Assembly (NCBI GenBank): GCA_934184665.1
Contig: CAKPSX010000004.1
Coordinates: 1 to 64,000 of the forward strand
DNA length: 64,000 nucleotides
Reading direction: 5' to 3'
Source of the DNA: an uncultured Clostridia bacterium
GTDB taxonomy: Bacteria > Bacillota > Clostridia > TANB77 > CAG-508
The position numbers and the translations under genes were made by a program. Position 1 is the stretch's first letter; the number at the start of each line of letters is the position of its first letter. Shown in pieces: positions 1 to 7,759 of the stretch. The notes under the pieces were generated by a model. The model did not search any database. It was not told the origin of the DNA and was given only the letters and a program-made list of their open reading frames with translations.

Positions 1-78
1 AAAAAATAAAAAAATAAAAAAATAAAAAAATAAAAAAATAAAAAAATAAAAAAATAAAAAAATAAAAAAATAAAAAAT
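1..78. repeat. 8-bp A-rich microsatellite
   Basis: The unit AAAAAAAT is repeated with T at positions 7, 15, 23, 31, 39, 47, 55, 63 and 71, exactly 8 bp apart, and a last 7-bp step to 78. It begins at the window edge, so its full length is unknown. It lies directly upstream of the acpS ribosome binding site (AAGGA near 79-84). Runs of this kind are slippage-prone. Confidence 0.9.
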
Positions 79-91
79 AAGGAAAAATAAA

Positions 92-469
92 ATGGAAATT
101 AAAACTGGTGTGGATATTATAGAAATAAAAAGAGTAAAAGAAAGTATAGAAAGTACAAATAAAGAATTTTGTAAAAGAGTATACACAGATGCAGAAATAA
201 AATTCTGCGAAAATAAAAAAAATCAAAAATACCAGCATTATGCAGCAAGGTTTGCAGGAAAAGAAGCTGTATTTAAAGCAATATCATCAATATTAGAAAA
301 TAAATATGAAATCTCATGGAAAGACATAGAAATTTTAAATTATGAAGATGGAAAACCATATGTAAAAATACCAGAAAAATATATGAAAAAAATAGGAGAT
401 ATTGATATAAGCATATCACACTGCAAAGAATATGCAATTGCAAATGTAGTTGTAATAATTAATAATTAA
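92..469 (+). CDS. acpS: Holo-[acyl-carrier-protein] synthase
   Basis: This enzyme transfers 4'-phosphopantetheine from CoA to the serine of acyl carrier protein, which activates fatty acid synthesis in the cytoplasm. The 125-aa length is normal for the AcpS family. The N-terminal GVDIIEIKRV motif supplies the metal-binding Asp8, and FAGKEAVFKA carries the second conserved acidic residue, Glu58. A C-terminal ISISHCKEYAIA stretch matches the family's SxSH region. The ATG follows AAGGA at a suitable distance. It is the only phosphopantetheinyl transferase in the window, which matters because a nonribosomal peptide synthetase lies 13 kb downstream. AcpS enzymes usually prefer ACP over peptidyl carriers. 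Confidence 0.95.
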   Translation: MEIKTGVDIIEIKRVKESIESTNKEFCKRVYTDAEIKFCENKKNQKYQHYAARFAGKEAVFKAISSILENKYEISWKDIEILNYEDGKPYVKIPEKYMKKIGDIDISISHCKEYAIANVVVIINN

Positions 470-486
470 ATTAATATTAATTTAAT
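465..486. terminator. AT-only palindrome after acpS
   Basis: A perfect palindrome (TTAAATTAAT followed by its complement ATTAATTTAA) overlaps the acpS stop codon and is followed by T-rich sequence. It may act as a weak terminator, but in AT-rich DNA such palindromes also arise by chance. Confidence 0.3.
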
Positions 487-580
487 ATTTTAATAAAAAA
501 TAATTAATAATAGAATTTAATAAAAATAAAAAATAAGAAAATAATTAAAAAATGCACAAATGGAAGGAACGTGATTAAAT

Positions 581-1363
581 TTGGAATTTTTTGATACACA
601 TGCACATTATAATGATGAAAAATTTGATGAAGATAGAGAACAAATAATACAAGAAACATATAAATCAGGAATTTCAAAATTTGTTGTTGCAGGATATAAT
701 ATAGAATCATCGAAAAAGGCAATAGAATTATCAAATAAATATGAATTTATGTATTCAATATGTGGCATTTCTCCAAATGATATTCCACAATCTGAAGAAA
801 AACTGTGGAAAGATATAGAAGAAATTTCAAAAATAATTAAACAAAATAATAACAAAAAATTAGTTGCAATTGGAGAAATAGGATTAGACTATTATTGGGA
901 AAAAGAAAATAAAGAATTACAAAAACAGGCATTTATTGCACAAATAAAATTAGCAAATGAGTTAAATCTACCAATAGTAATACATTCAAGAGATGCATCA
1001 GTAGATACGATACAAATATTAAAAGATAATCCTGTGAATAAAAAAGGAATATTTCATTGTTGCCAATTAAATCAAGAATTAGTAAGACAAGCATTAGAAT
1101 TGGGCTTTTATATTTCTTTTGCAGGACCAATAACATTTAAAAATTCGAAAAATGCACCAGACGTAGTAAAAATGGTTCCATTAGAGAAAATACTTATAGA
1201 AACTGATAGCCCATATTTATCACCAGAACCTAATAGAGGAAAAAGAAATGACTCAAGAAATGTGAAGTATGTGGCTGAAAAGATTGCGGAAATAAGAGAT
1301 ACAAGCATTGGAGAAATAGCAAAAATTACATATGAGAATGCAATAAGGATTTTTAATATATAG
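581..1363 (+). CDS. tatD: TatD family metal-dependent hydrolase/DNase
   Basis: This is a TIM-barrel hydrolase of the TatD/YcfH family, which has 3'-5' exonuclease-type DNase activity in studied members. The 260-aa protein opens with the metal motif FDTHAHYND (Asp5, His7, His9). It continues with GEIGLDYYW, IHSRDA and FHCC, and ends with the ETDSPYLSPEPNRGKRN signature, so all expected metal ligands are present. The start is TTG at 581, because the upstream in-frame sequence has no better codon and GGAAGG lies at 562-567. The gene is followed 3 bp later by a uracil-DNA glycosylase, which suggests a DNA repair or nucleic acid turnover unit. Confidence 0.93.
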   Translation: MEFFDTHAHYNDEKFDEDREQIIQETYKSGISKFVVAGYNIESSKKAIELSNKYEFMYSICGISPNDIPQSEEKLWKDIEEISKIIKQNNNKKLVAIGEIGLDYYWEKENKELQKQAFIAQIKLANELNLPIVIHSRDASVDTIQILKDNPVNKKGIFHCCQLNQELVRQALELGFYISFAGPITFKNSKNAPDVVKMVPLEKILIETDSPYLSPEPNRGKRNDSRNVKYVAEKIAEIRDTSIGEIAKITYENAIRIFNI

Positions 1364-1375
1364 GATGTGAAAAAA

Positions 1376-1939
1376 ATGTATGATAATTGGGAACAATTAG
1401 AAGAACAAGCTAAACAATGTAAAAAATGTAGATTATGCCAAAATAGAAATAATGTAGTTTTTGGAACAGGAAATAAAAATGCAAGATTAATGTTTATAGG
1501 TGAAGGACCTGGAGCAGACGAGGATATTCAAGGAATACCATTTGTAGGTAAGGCAGGGAAATTAATGAATTGTGCATTTGAAGCGATTGGATTAAAAAGA
1601 GAAGACGTGTATATAGCAAATATAGTAAAATGTAGGCCACCGTCTAATAGAAATCCAGAAGAAGATGAAGCTAATGCATGTTTAAATTATTTAAGAAATC
1701 AAGTAATATTAGTAAAACCACAAATAATAGTTTTATTAGGGAGTGTTGCATTAAAGAATATTCTGGGCAAAGAATATGGGATTACAGCAAGCAGAGGAAA
1801 ATGGTTTGAAAAAAAAGGCATATTATATATGCCAACTTGGCATCCAGCTGCACTTTTAAGAGATGAAACTAAAAAAATTGATTTTATAAGAGATTTCCAA
1901 GAAGTTCTAATAAAACTTGATAAAGAGGAAATAAAATAA
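1376..1939 (+). CDS. Uracil-DNA glycosylase, iron-sulfur (family 4) type
   Basis: This enzyme removes uracil from DNA and so starts base excision repair after cytosine deamination. Near the N terminus is CKKCRLC. Together with IVKCRPP and the later Cys in EANACLNYL it gives the four-Cys 4Fe-4S pattern of family 4/5 enzymes. The active-site region GEGPGADED and the C-terminal WHPAALLRD motif are both present. I prefer ATG at 1376 because AGGAT sits just ahead of it; a GTG in frame at 1367 is the alternative. It follows tatD by a few bases and is probably co-transcribed. Thermophile enzymes of this type are the best studied, but the family is widespread in Clostridia. Confidence 0.9.
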   Translation: MYDNWEQLEEQAKQCKKCRLCQNRNNVVFGTGNKNARLMFIGEGPGADEDIQGIPFVGKAGKLMNCAFEAIGLKREDVYIANIVKCRPPSNRNPEEDEANACLNYLRNQVILVKPQIIVLLGSVALKNILGKEYGITASRGKWFEKKGILYMPTWHPAALLRDETKKIDFIRDFQEVLIKLDKEEIK

Positions 1940-1986
1940 TTATAAGAATTATTGTAATTTACATACAAGGAAGGAATGTAATATAA

Positions 1987-3234
1987 ATGGAAGAAATAAA
2001 AGAAAAATCAGAATATTGTTTAAATTGCAAAATAAAGCCATGTTCAAATAAAGGATGCCCATTAGGAAATAACATACCAACATTTATAAAAGCTATAAAG
2101 GAAGAAGATTATAAGAAAGCATATGAGATATTATCAGAAACGACTGTGCTTGAGGCTGTGTGTGGAAGAATCTGCCCACATACAAAACAATGTGAAGGCT
2201 CATGTGTAAGAGGAATAAAATCGAATCCCGTAAGTATAGGAGAATTAGAGGCACTTGTAGGGGATATATCTATAAAAGAAAGTTATAAAATACCACAAAA
2301 TAATATTAGTAATAAAAATAAAAAAATTGCGATAATTGGTGGTGGTCCAGCAGGATTAACAGCAAGTGCATTTTTATTAAAAGAAGGATATTCTGTAACA
2401 TTATATGAGAAATATAATTATCTCGGAGGGCTTTTAGTACATGGAATTCCTGAGTTTAGACTACCAAAAAATACAGTAAAAGATACAATACAAAAGATTA
2501 TAGACTTAGGGCTTGAAGTAAAATACAATATGGAACTAGGAAAAGATTTTTCTATACAGGAATTAGAAAGTAAATATGATGCAATATTTTTAGCATTTGG
2601 GGCAAATATTTCAGCGAAGATGGGAATAGATGGTGAAGACCTTGAAGGAGTATACGGAGGAAATCAATTACTGGAATATAATAGCCATCCAGACTATAAA
2701 AATAAAAAAGTTGCAATAATTGGTGGTGGTAATGTTGCAATGGATTGTGCTAGAACAGTTAAAAAACTAGGGGCAGAAGAAGTAAGCGTTATATATAGAA
2801 GAGCAGAAGAGCAAATGCCAGCAGAAACAAAAGAGATCGAAGAAGCAAAAGAAGAAGGTGTAAAATTTATATTTCAAAATAATTTAGTAAAAATACTAGG
2901 AAATAATAAAGTTGAACAAATAGAATTAATAAAAACAGAATTAGTACAGAAAGAAGGAGAAACAAGAAAATCTCCAGTAAATATTCCAGATAGTAATTAT
3001 ATTATTGATATGGATTATGTGATAATGGCATTAGGTTCACATCCTGAACAGTTTGTATCTCAATTAGGACTTGAATTAACTGAAAAAGGTTATATAAAGA
3101 TTGATGAAAATAACAGAACATCAAATGAAAAGATATTTGCTGGTGGTGACTTGGCAGGTGCTAAAGGAACAGTTGCATGGGCCGCACGCTCAGGGAGAGA
3201 TACAGTAGAGGCAATAATAGAATATTTATCTTAA
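1987..3234 (+). CDS. GltD-like FAD/NAD(P)-dependent oxidoreductase
   Basis: This flavoprotein resembles the small (beta) subunit of glutamate synthase. The N-terminal Cys-rich region (CLNC, CSNKGC, then CGRICPHTKQCEGSC) is the typical 4Fe-4S-binding segment. The first dinucleotide fold is IIGGGPAG near residue 118 (FAD). The second is IIGGGNVAMDCART near residue 240 (NADPH). GGDLAGAKGTVAWAARSGR closes the FAD site. At 415 aa it is shorter than many GltD proteins (about 450-500). No GltB large subunit is near, so it may instead pass electrons to another partner, as NfnB/SudA-like members do. RBS AAGGAATG precedes the ATG. Confidence 0.85.
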   Translation: MEEIKEKSEYCLNCKIKPCSNKGCPLGNNIPTFIKAIKEEDYKKAYEILSETTVLEAVCGRICPHTKQCEGSCVRGIKSNPVSIGELEALVGDISIKESYKIPQNNISNKNKKIAIIGGGPAGLTASAFLLKEGYSVTLYEKYNYLGGLLVHGIPEFRLPKNTVKDTIQKIIDLGLEVKYNMELGKDFSIQELESKYDAIFLAFGANISAKMGIDGEDLEGVYGGNQLLEYNSHPDYKNKKVAIIGGGNVAMDCARTVKKLGAEEVSVIYRRAEEQMPAETKEIEEAKEEGVKFIFQNNLVKILGNNKVEQIELIKTELVQKEGETRKSPVNIPDSNYIIDMDYVIMALGSHPEQFVSQLGLELTEKGYIKIDENNRTSNEKIFAGGDLAGAKGTVAWAARSGRDTVEAIIEYLS

Positions 3235-3271
3235 AAATAAATTAATAAATAAGATTTATAAAATAGGTATC

Positions 3272-3303
3272 AAAAAAACAATAGTTTTTACTATTGTTTT
3301 TTT
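3272..3303 (+). terminator. Rho-independent terminator after the GltD-like gene
   Basis: An AAAAAACAATAGT stem pairs with ACTATTGTTTTTT across a 3-base loop, with a run of T on the 3' side. The A-run on the other side means it could also work for transcription arriving on the minus strand. Confidence 0.85.
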
Positions 3304-3310
3304 GTGTCAG

Positions 3311-3580
3311 CTTTTGTAATTTTATATTTATCTTTTGTAAGCTTAATAAATTTTAATAATTTTATCATTTGTAAAGGTTAGGTAAGGCTCTTTTGTACAA
3401 TTATCATTTGTATAAATTAGGTATAAGGTTCTTTTGTATAATTGTCATTTGTAAAAGTTAGGTAAGATTCTTTTGTGTATTTATCTTATGTATAGATAAT
3501 TAGAATCTTTTGTAAATACTATAATGTATCATAAGTAAACTAAAAGTCTTTTGTATAATAACAATCATTTGTATTTTAAA
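3311..3580. repeat. Degenerate tandem repeats of about 39 bp
   Basis: The stretch between the terminator and the convergent metallopeptidase-like gene holds no gene. It carries about six or seven degraded units, each with TCATTTGTA, an AGGTAAG-like middle and CTTTTGTA. The TCAT/TCTT cores start near 3331, 3365, 3404, 3445, 3484, 3529 and 3565, so spacing is mostly 36-41 bp. The octamer CTTTTGTA recurs at least six times. The two best-conserved copies are the first two of the 3365-3445 block. Confidence 0.7.
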
Positions 3581-3588
3581 ATCTTTAG

Positions 3589-4674
3589 TTAATTATGTAT
3601 TTTTTCTCCTGTTACGAAGTTTTTAATTGCTCCGAATAAAGAAACAAATCTTTTGGGTTTCTTTGTACATTCAAGAGCAGTTTCGATACCGCCATTTTCA
3701 AGTATGTTAGATTTATGTTCAAGTGCGGTCATCTTTTCTGTATAGTAATTATCATAAAAAGTATAATCATCAGTACGACCAATCAACTCTTTATAATATT
3801 CTAAGCTTTTTCTATAATTATCAAGTTCTTCTAAATCATTAATATTTTTAAAAGCTTTATCAAAATATTCTTTAATTATAATATCTTGAGCTTTTATAAA
3901 ATACTCATTAATATTTAACTTGATATTATCAATTTTTTTAACTAGTTTTTCAACCTTTTTATTTCGTTCGTCATAACTATAAAACTTATTTGTTAATTTA
4001 ATTATAGTTTCTTCAAACTCTAAAATTCTGTCTATATAATATTCAATATTATTATAGGCTTTTTCAGAAGTTAGTTCAATAAATTTATTCTTGAACTTAT
4101 CATTGCTAGTCATAGTGCTATCAAATAAAACTTCTTCACCTGTAATATATGCCATTTGTTCAATCAAATTACATTCTAATGGATAATATGAAGGGCTTAA
4201 AGTTCTAAAAGAAATGCCAAAATATTTAACATAGTCTTTTTCGATACCAATAACTTTTGAAGTCATATATTGTACGGCTGCTTCATTTAATCCCATACCT
4301 AATATTCTAAAATTATCAAAATTACATAATCCCATACGAACAAGATTATTTCTTTTATCTTTAATTTCTTGAATATAATGTATGCACTCATGAATTGCAA
4401 ACTCTTCTAAATCATCATTTGTAATTTTATCATTAAAATATATAGATGTATTTTTGTAAAAGTAATTAGCTTCTGCCATACCATCAGGCATACTTGCTCT
4501 ATACATTTTAAGCTTTGACAATTTTGCGAATAAGTCATTTTCACTGAAAGAAAGTTCAGGAAAAGTCTCGCAAAGTTTAGTGGCAATATTATGTGCTATT
4601 TTATTTACAGATACTGTATCAAGAATATTAACTACTCTTATTCCATCTTTCCTTAAGTCAGATTCAATGCTCAT
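3589..4674 (-). CDS. Putative HEXXH (gluzincin-like) metallopeptidase, unknown family
   Basis: I do not recognise this 361-aa protein as a named family. It contains HECIH (His95, Glu96, His99), the zincin zinc-binding and catalytic motif. About 32 residues later comes GLNEAAVQY, where Glu131 is well placed as a third zinc ligand of gluzincin type. The C-terminal half (about 190-330) is Lys/Glu/Asn-rich and probably helical. No signal peptide or clear membrane segment is visible, so it is probably cytoplasmic. I chose ATG at 4674 because GGAGG sits 6-7 bases ahead of it; an upstream ATG at 4716 lacks such a site. It diverges from a small XRE regulator, an arrangement reminiscent of ImmA/ImmR-type regulator-protease pairs, but that link is inference. 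Confidence 0.6.
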   Translation of the reverse strand: MSIESDLRKDGIRVVNILDTVSVNKIAHNIATKLCETFPELSFSENDLFAKLSKLKMYRASMPDGMAEANYFYKNTSIYFNDKITNDDLEEFAIHECIHYIQEIKDKRNNLVRMGLCNFDNFRILGMGLNEAAVQYMTSKVIGIEKDYVKYFGISFRTLSPSYYPLECNLIEQMAYITGEEVLFDSTMTSNDKFKNKFIELTSEKAYNNIEYYIDRILEFEETIIKLTNKFYSYDERNKKVEKLVKKIDNIKLNINEYFIKAQDIIIKEYFDKAFKNINDLEELDNYRKSLEYYKELIGRTDDYTFYDNYYTEKMTALEHKSNILENGGIETALECTKKPKRFVSLFGAIKNFVTGEKIHN

Positions 4675-4749
4675 TACATCCTCCATTTTTTGTCTTTTTG
4701 TATGATAAATCGTCAAATATATTATACAATATTTTGTCGTAAAAGTGTA

Positions 4750-4793
4750 TTACAATATCATTACATTTATATTACATTTATGTTACAAAAATT
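4750..4793. promoter_or_regulatory. Four TTACA repeats phased at exactly 11 bp (operator candidate)
   Basis: TTACA begins at 4750, 4761, 4772 and 4783, an exact 11-bp period. The two middle units (TTACATTTAT) are identical over ten bases. The array lies in the divergent intergenic region between the metallopeptidase-like gene and the XRE gene. One-turn phasing puts the motifs on one face of the helix, as expected for cooperative regulator binding. The XRE protein is the obvious candidate binder, which is inference. Confidence 0.55.
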
Positions 4794-4914
4794 TAAATTA
4801 TTATCTTTTATTTACATATATTGTAATTGGTATACATTTTACTCTATTTGAATACACTACATTTTGAGAAAATACTGTTATACTTCAATAAAATTAGTAT
4901 TAAGAGGTGATTTC

Positions 4915-5151
4915 ATGTATTTATCAGATGCAGTAAGAAATAGGATTAAATATTATCAAGAAAAGAATAATATGAGTCTTTGGGCATTATTTAAATCTTC
5001 TGGTGTACCAATGTCAACACTCGCAGCATTTATGAGTAAAAGAACAGAACTAATTAAATTAGATACTTTATTGCATATATGTGAAGGCTTTGGCATCACA
5101 CTAACAGAATTTTTTGAAGATGATATTTTTAGTGATGTAGAGCAAGATTAA
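4915..5151 (+). CDS. XRE-family helix-turn-helix transcriptional regulator
   Basis: This small 78-aa protein is essentially one lambda-repressor-like HTH domain. The recognition region is LFKSSGVPMSTLAAFMSKRTE, followed by LDTLLHICEGFGITLTEFF, which is the typical ending of Cro/C1-type HTH units. A TTG-initiated longer form is possible, but AGAGGTGA at 4902-4909 sits right ahead of the ATG at 4915 and settles the start. There is no extra effector domain apart from an acidic tail. It is transcribed away from a HEXXH protein and has a phased repeat array upstream, so autoregulation of both genes is likely. Confidence 0.85.
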   Translation: MYLSDAVRNRIKYYQEKNNMSLWALFKSSGVPMSTLAAFMSKRTELIKLDTLLHICEGFGITLTEFFEDDIFSDVEQD

Positions 5152-5169
5152 AATAATACCGACAAAATG

Positions 5170-5194
5170 GAAGTACTAAGTACTTCTTTTTTGT
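5170..5194 (+). terminator. Terminator after the XRE regulator
   Basis: GAAGTACT and AGTACTTC form a hairpin followed by TTTTTT, 19 bases after the stop codon. Confidence 0.85.
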
Positions 5195-5254
5195 TATATA
5201 AGAAATAATTAAATGCAATATTGAAAATAAATATGGGTTGGCATTAAACCAAAG

Positions 5255-5281
5255 AGCAAGAGTTACATCTTGCTTTTTTTT
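5255..5281 (+). terminator. Second hairpin with T-run, no obvious gene ahead of it
   Basis: AGCAAGA pairs with TCTTGCT around a 6-base loop (GTTACA) and is followed by at least seven T. It lies 60 bases beyond the previous terminator. The only readable frame between them is a 4-codon ATG GGT TGG CAT TAA. It is either a back-up terminator or the end of a very short transcript. Confidence 0.6.
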
Positions 5282-5398
5282 GGCGTATGGGGTTGAAAAA
5301 TAATTATAATTGAAAAGAATGAGATAAAAAATGAATTAGTCATAAAATCACAATAAACAAAATAGATTATAATATCATGGAAAAGGAGGAGAAAAATA

Positions 5399-6163
5399 AT
5401 GTTCTTAGTTTTCAACAAAGAAAAAATAGACACATATTTAGTAGCAATTTTGACAGTGGCAGTATTGATAGGGATAGCAAGTTTTGATAAAGCAAAAGTG
5501 ATTCCAACATCTGCAGTAGAGAGGAATTTACCAATATATAATGTACAAACAGAGGAAAAAAAGCTTGCATTTACAATGAATTGTGCATGGAATGCAGATG
5601 ATATTGATCAAATATTAGAAATACTAAAAAATAATGATGTAAAAATAACTTTTTTCATGGTAGGGGAATGGGTAGACAAATACCCGGATGCAGTAAAGAA
5701 AATTTATGAGGCAGGGCATGAAATAGGTAGTCATAGTAATACACATCCACATGTAAATAATTTAAGTAGTGAGAAAAACTTGGAGGAAATTAAACTAAGT
5801 GTAAGTAAGATTGAAAAAATAACAGGAAGTCAGACTAAATTATATAGAACTCCTTATGGTGAATATAATGATACAGTAATAAAAACAGCCACAGAAAATG
5901 GATATTATCCAATCCAATGGGATGTAGATACTCTGGATTATGAAGGAAAAACAGGAGATGAAATGTGGGGAAGAATAAAAGGCAAAATAAAAAATGGTTC
6001 GATAATATTAAGCCATAATGGAACAAAACACACTGCGGAAAGTTTGGATATGTTAATTAAGAATATAAAATCAAAAGGTTTTGAGATTGTTAAGGTGTCA
6101 GATTTAATATATCAAGATAATTATAGAATTGATAATAATGGTATGCAACTTAAGCAACCGTAA
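5399..6163 (+). CDS. Membrane-anchored NodB-fold polysaccharide deacetylase-like protein (PdaB-like)
   Basis: The 254-aa protein has one N-terminal membrane segment (about residues 13-28) followed by a carbohydrate esterase 4 domain. Motif 2 is intact (SHSNTH, His112 and His116 as metal ligands). Motif 3 is RTPYGEY (Arg150), WDVDTLD matches motif 4, and ILSHNG with His206 is motif 5. Motif 1, normally TFDDG or in PdaB-like proteins FDxxW, reads FTMNCAW, so the usual catalytic Asp is Asn61. Asp67 and Asp68 follow shortly and might substitute for metal binding. Family members modify peptidoglycan, often in sporulation. AAGGAGGAG precedes the ATG. The gene appears monocistronic. Confidence 0.82.
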   Translation: MFLVFNKEKIDTYLVAILTVAVLIGIASFDKAKVIPTSAVERNLPIYNVQTEEKKLAFTMNCAWNADDIDQILEILKNNDVKITFFMVGEWVDKYPDAVKKIYEAGHEIGSHSNTHPHVNNLSSEKNLEEIKLSVSKIEKITGSQTKLYRTPYGEYNDTVIKTATENGYYPIQWDVDTLDYEGKTGDEMWGRIKGKIKNGSIILSHNGTKHTAESLDMLIKNIKSKGFEIVKVSDLIYQDNYRIDNNGMQLKQP

Positions 6164-6303
6164 TAAATATGGTAATTAGAAAGATTATAAGTAACCATTA
6201 AAATAAGTTTAAATAGCATAAATAATTCATTTCAGCTAATAAAAATGTATAAGAAGTAAAATAAAGGAAATACTAATATAGAGAAAATAGCAAGGAGAGA
6301 GGT

Positions 6304-6816
6304 ATGTTATTAATTGGAATGATTGCTACAAAAAAAGATATTCAAGAAATAAAACGAAACATTATAAGTGATGAAATAAATATAATAGGTATTAATGAAG
6401 AAAGCATTAATAATTTAAAGAACATAAAGTTTGATGAAATTATAATAATGAAAAACATAAAACTAAAAGATGAAACATATAAGTATATAGGGGAAATAAT
6501 ATCAAAGGTCAAGTACTTAATAGTAAATGTTGATATGGAAATAGATGTATTAAAGAAAACTAAAATAAAAAATCCAATAAAATTAATAACTTTTGGCTTC
6601 AATCCAAAAGCCACTATAACAATATCAAGTGTAAAAGATGATAAGATTATACTATGCTTACAAAGAAACATTGAAAAGACAAATAAGGAGATAATAGAGG
6701 CAAAAGAAATAGAAATTAAGAACCCAGAAAGTAAAAAAATATATAATAATTTAGTGATTTTTATAATAAAAGGGCTCCATAATTTACAAAAAAATGCCAC
6801 AAATATAGAAGAATAG
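6304..6816 (+). CDS. Conserved-looking protein of unknown function
   Basis: I cannot assign this 170-aa protein. It alternates short hydrophobic strands and charged helices (LIGMIA, FDEIIIMKN, KYLIVNVD, KLITFGFN), which suggests an alpha/beta fold. The most distinctive stretch is TFGFNPKATITISSV near residue 100, faintly like the central region of Mur-ligase-type proteins, but no P-loop is present. There is no signal peptide or membrane segment. The ATG follows AAGGAGAGAGG. Codon use matches the genome, so it is unlikely to be a recent arrival. Confidence 0.6.
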   Translation: MLLIGMIATKKDIQEIKRNIISDEINIIGINEESINNLKNIKFDEIIIMKNIKLKDETYKYIGEIISKVKYLIVNVDMEIDVLKKTKIKNPIKLITFGFNPKATITISSVKDDKIILCLQRNIEKTNKEIIEAKEIEIKNPESKKIYNNLVIFIIKGLHNLQKNATNIEE

Positions 6817-6858
6817 TAAGAAACAAACAAAAAAAGTAGAAAATTTTAACTTTTTATG

Positions 6859-6887
6859 TAGACAAAACCAAAAAAGTATAGTATAAT
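6859..6887 (+). promoter_or_regulatory. Sigma-A type promoter of the SSB-like gene
   Basis: TAGACA (6859-6864) and TATAAT (6882-6887) are separated by 17 bp, 77 bases ahead of the preferred TTG start. Confidence 0.75.
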
Positions 6888-6964
6888 AGGAAATGTAGAA
6901 AATTTTTATAAAAACAAAATGAGAATTACAATTGATAAATAAAAAAGGTAGGGAGGAAATAAAA

Positions 6965-7666
6965 TTGGATACAAATTATTTAGAAAACAACTACTTAACA
7001 TTAGTAGGGAAAGTAACAGGCGAAAAAAAATTCAGCCATGAAATTTATGGAGAGAAGTTTTACACATTTAACTTATCAATACCACGTTTAAGTGGAAATG
7101 CAGACTTAATACCGATAACAGTTTCAGAAAGAATAATAACAGATGAAATGTTATCAGAAGGTAGAAAACTATTAATAAAAGGTCAATTCAGATCATATAA
7201 TAGTTATCAAAACGAAAAGAATAAATTAATCTTAACAGTGTTTGCAAAAGACATACAAGAACTTGAAGAAATTCCAGAACAAGAAGAAAGTGAAATTGTA
7301 AAAAAAGAAGAAACAACAAACGAAGTTGTACTTATCGGTTTTGTATGTAAAAAACCAATTTACAGACAAACACCATTTGGAAGAGAAATTGCAGATTTAT
7401 TATTAGCAGTAAATAGAGCATATAATAAATCAGACTATATCCCAACAATCGCATGGGGAAGAAATGCAAGATTCTGTCAAAACCTAGAAGTAGGTGCACA
7501 AGTTAAAATAATAGGTAGAGTTCAATCAAGACAATATGAAAAGAAATATGAAGATGGAACATCAGAAATAAAAGTAGCTTATGAAGTATCTATAAGTAGT
7601 TTAGAATTAATAAATGAAGAAAACACAGAAAATAAAGAAGAAACAGCTGACCAAGAAGCAGTTTAG
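6965..7666 (+). CDS. Tandem OB-fold single-stranded DNA-binding-like protein
   Basis: The 233-aa protein contains two SSB-type OB domains in a row. The first covers about residues 8-100 (NNYLTLVGKV, then YTFNLSIPRLSG and LLIKGQFRSYNS). The second covers about 115-215 (NEVVLIGFVCKKPIYRQTP, ADLLLAVNRAY, DYIPTIAWGRNARF, QVKIIGRVQSRQYEKKYEDG). The second domain is closest to classical SSB. The tail is acidic (EENTENKEETADQEAV) but lacks the usual DDDIPF ending. The start is TTG at 6965, set by GGGAGG 8 bases ahead; a TTG at 6932 would add 11 residues without a good site. Two fused OB domains suggest it works as a dimer equivalent. Confidence 0.82.
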   Translation: MDTNYLENNYLTLVGKVTGEKKFSHEIYGEKFYTFNLSIPRLSGNADLIPITVSERIITDEMLSEGRKLLIKGQFRSYNSYQNEKNKLILTVFAKDIQELEEIPEQEESEIVKKEETTNEVVLIGFVCKKPIYRQTPFGREIADLLLAVNRAYNKSDYIPTIAWGRNARFCQNLEVGAQVKIIGRVQSRQYEKKYEDGTSEIKVAYEVSISSLELINEENTENKEETADQEAV

Positions 7667-7710
7667 AACCAATCTTCTCATAAAGTTTTGACTATAAAAA
7701 TATATTAGTA

Positions 7711-7736
7711 AAAAAGTGACTAGGTCACTTTTTTTG
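7711..7736 (+). terminator. Terminator after the SSB-like gene
   Basis: AAAAAGTGAC and GTCACTTTTT pair across a TAG loop, with a T-run on the 3' side. Confidence 0.9.
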
Positions 7737-7759
7737 CTTATAAAAGTCAAAGTTGTTCT

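Noticed and set aside
3311..3580. CRISPR array
   Set aside because: The units are degenerate throughout, with no constant repeat separated by unique spacers, and no cas gene is present.
5233..5247. A 4-codon reading frame (ATG GGT TGG CAT TAA) before a hairpin
   Set aside because: It is too short and lacks a ribosome site, so it is not called a leader peptide.
6342..6830. A 162-aa minus-strand hydrophobic frame
   Set aside because: It is the mirror of the 170-aa unknown plus-strand gene; its phase follows from the A-rich coding strand and it lacks a site.
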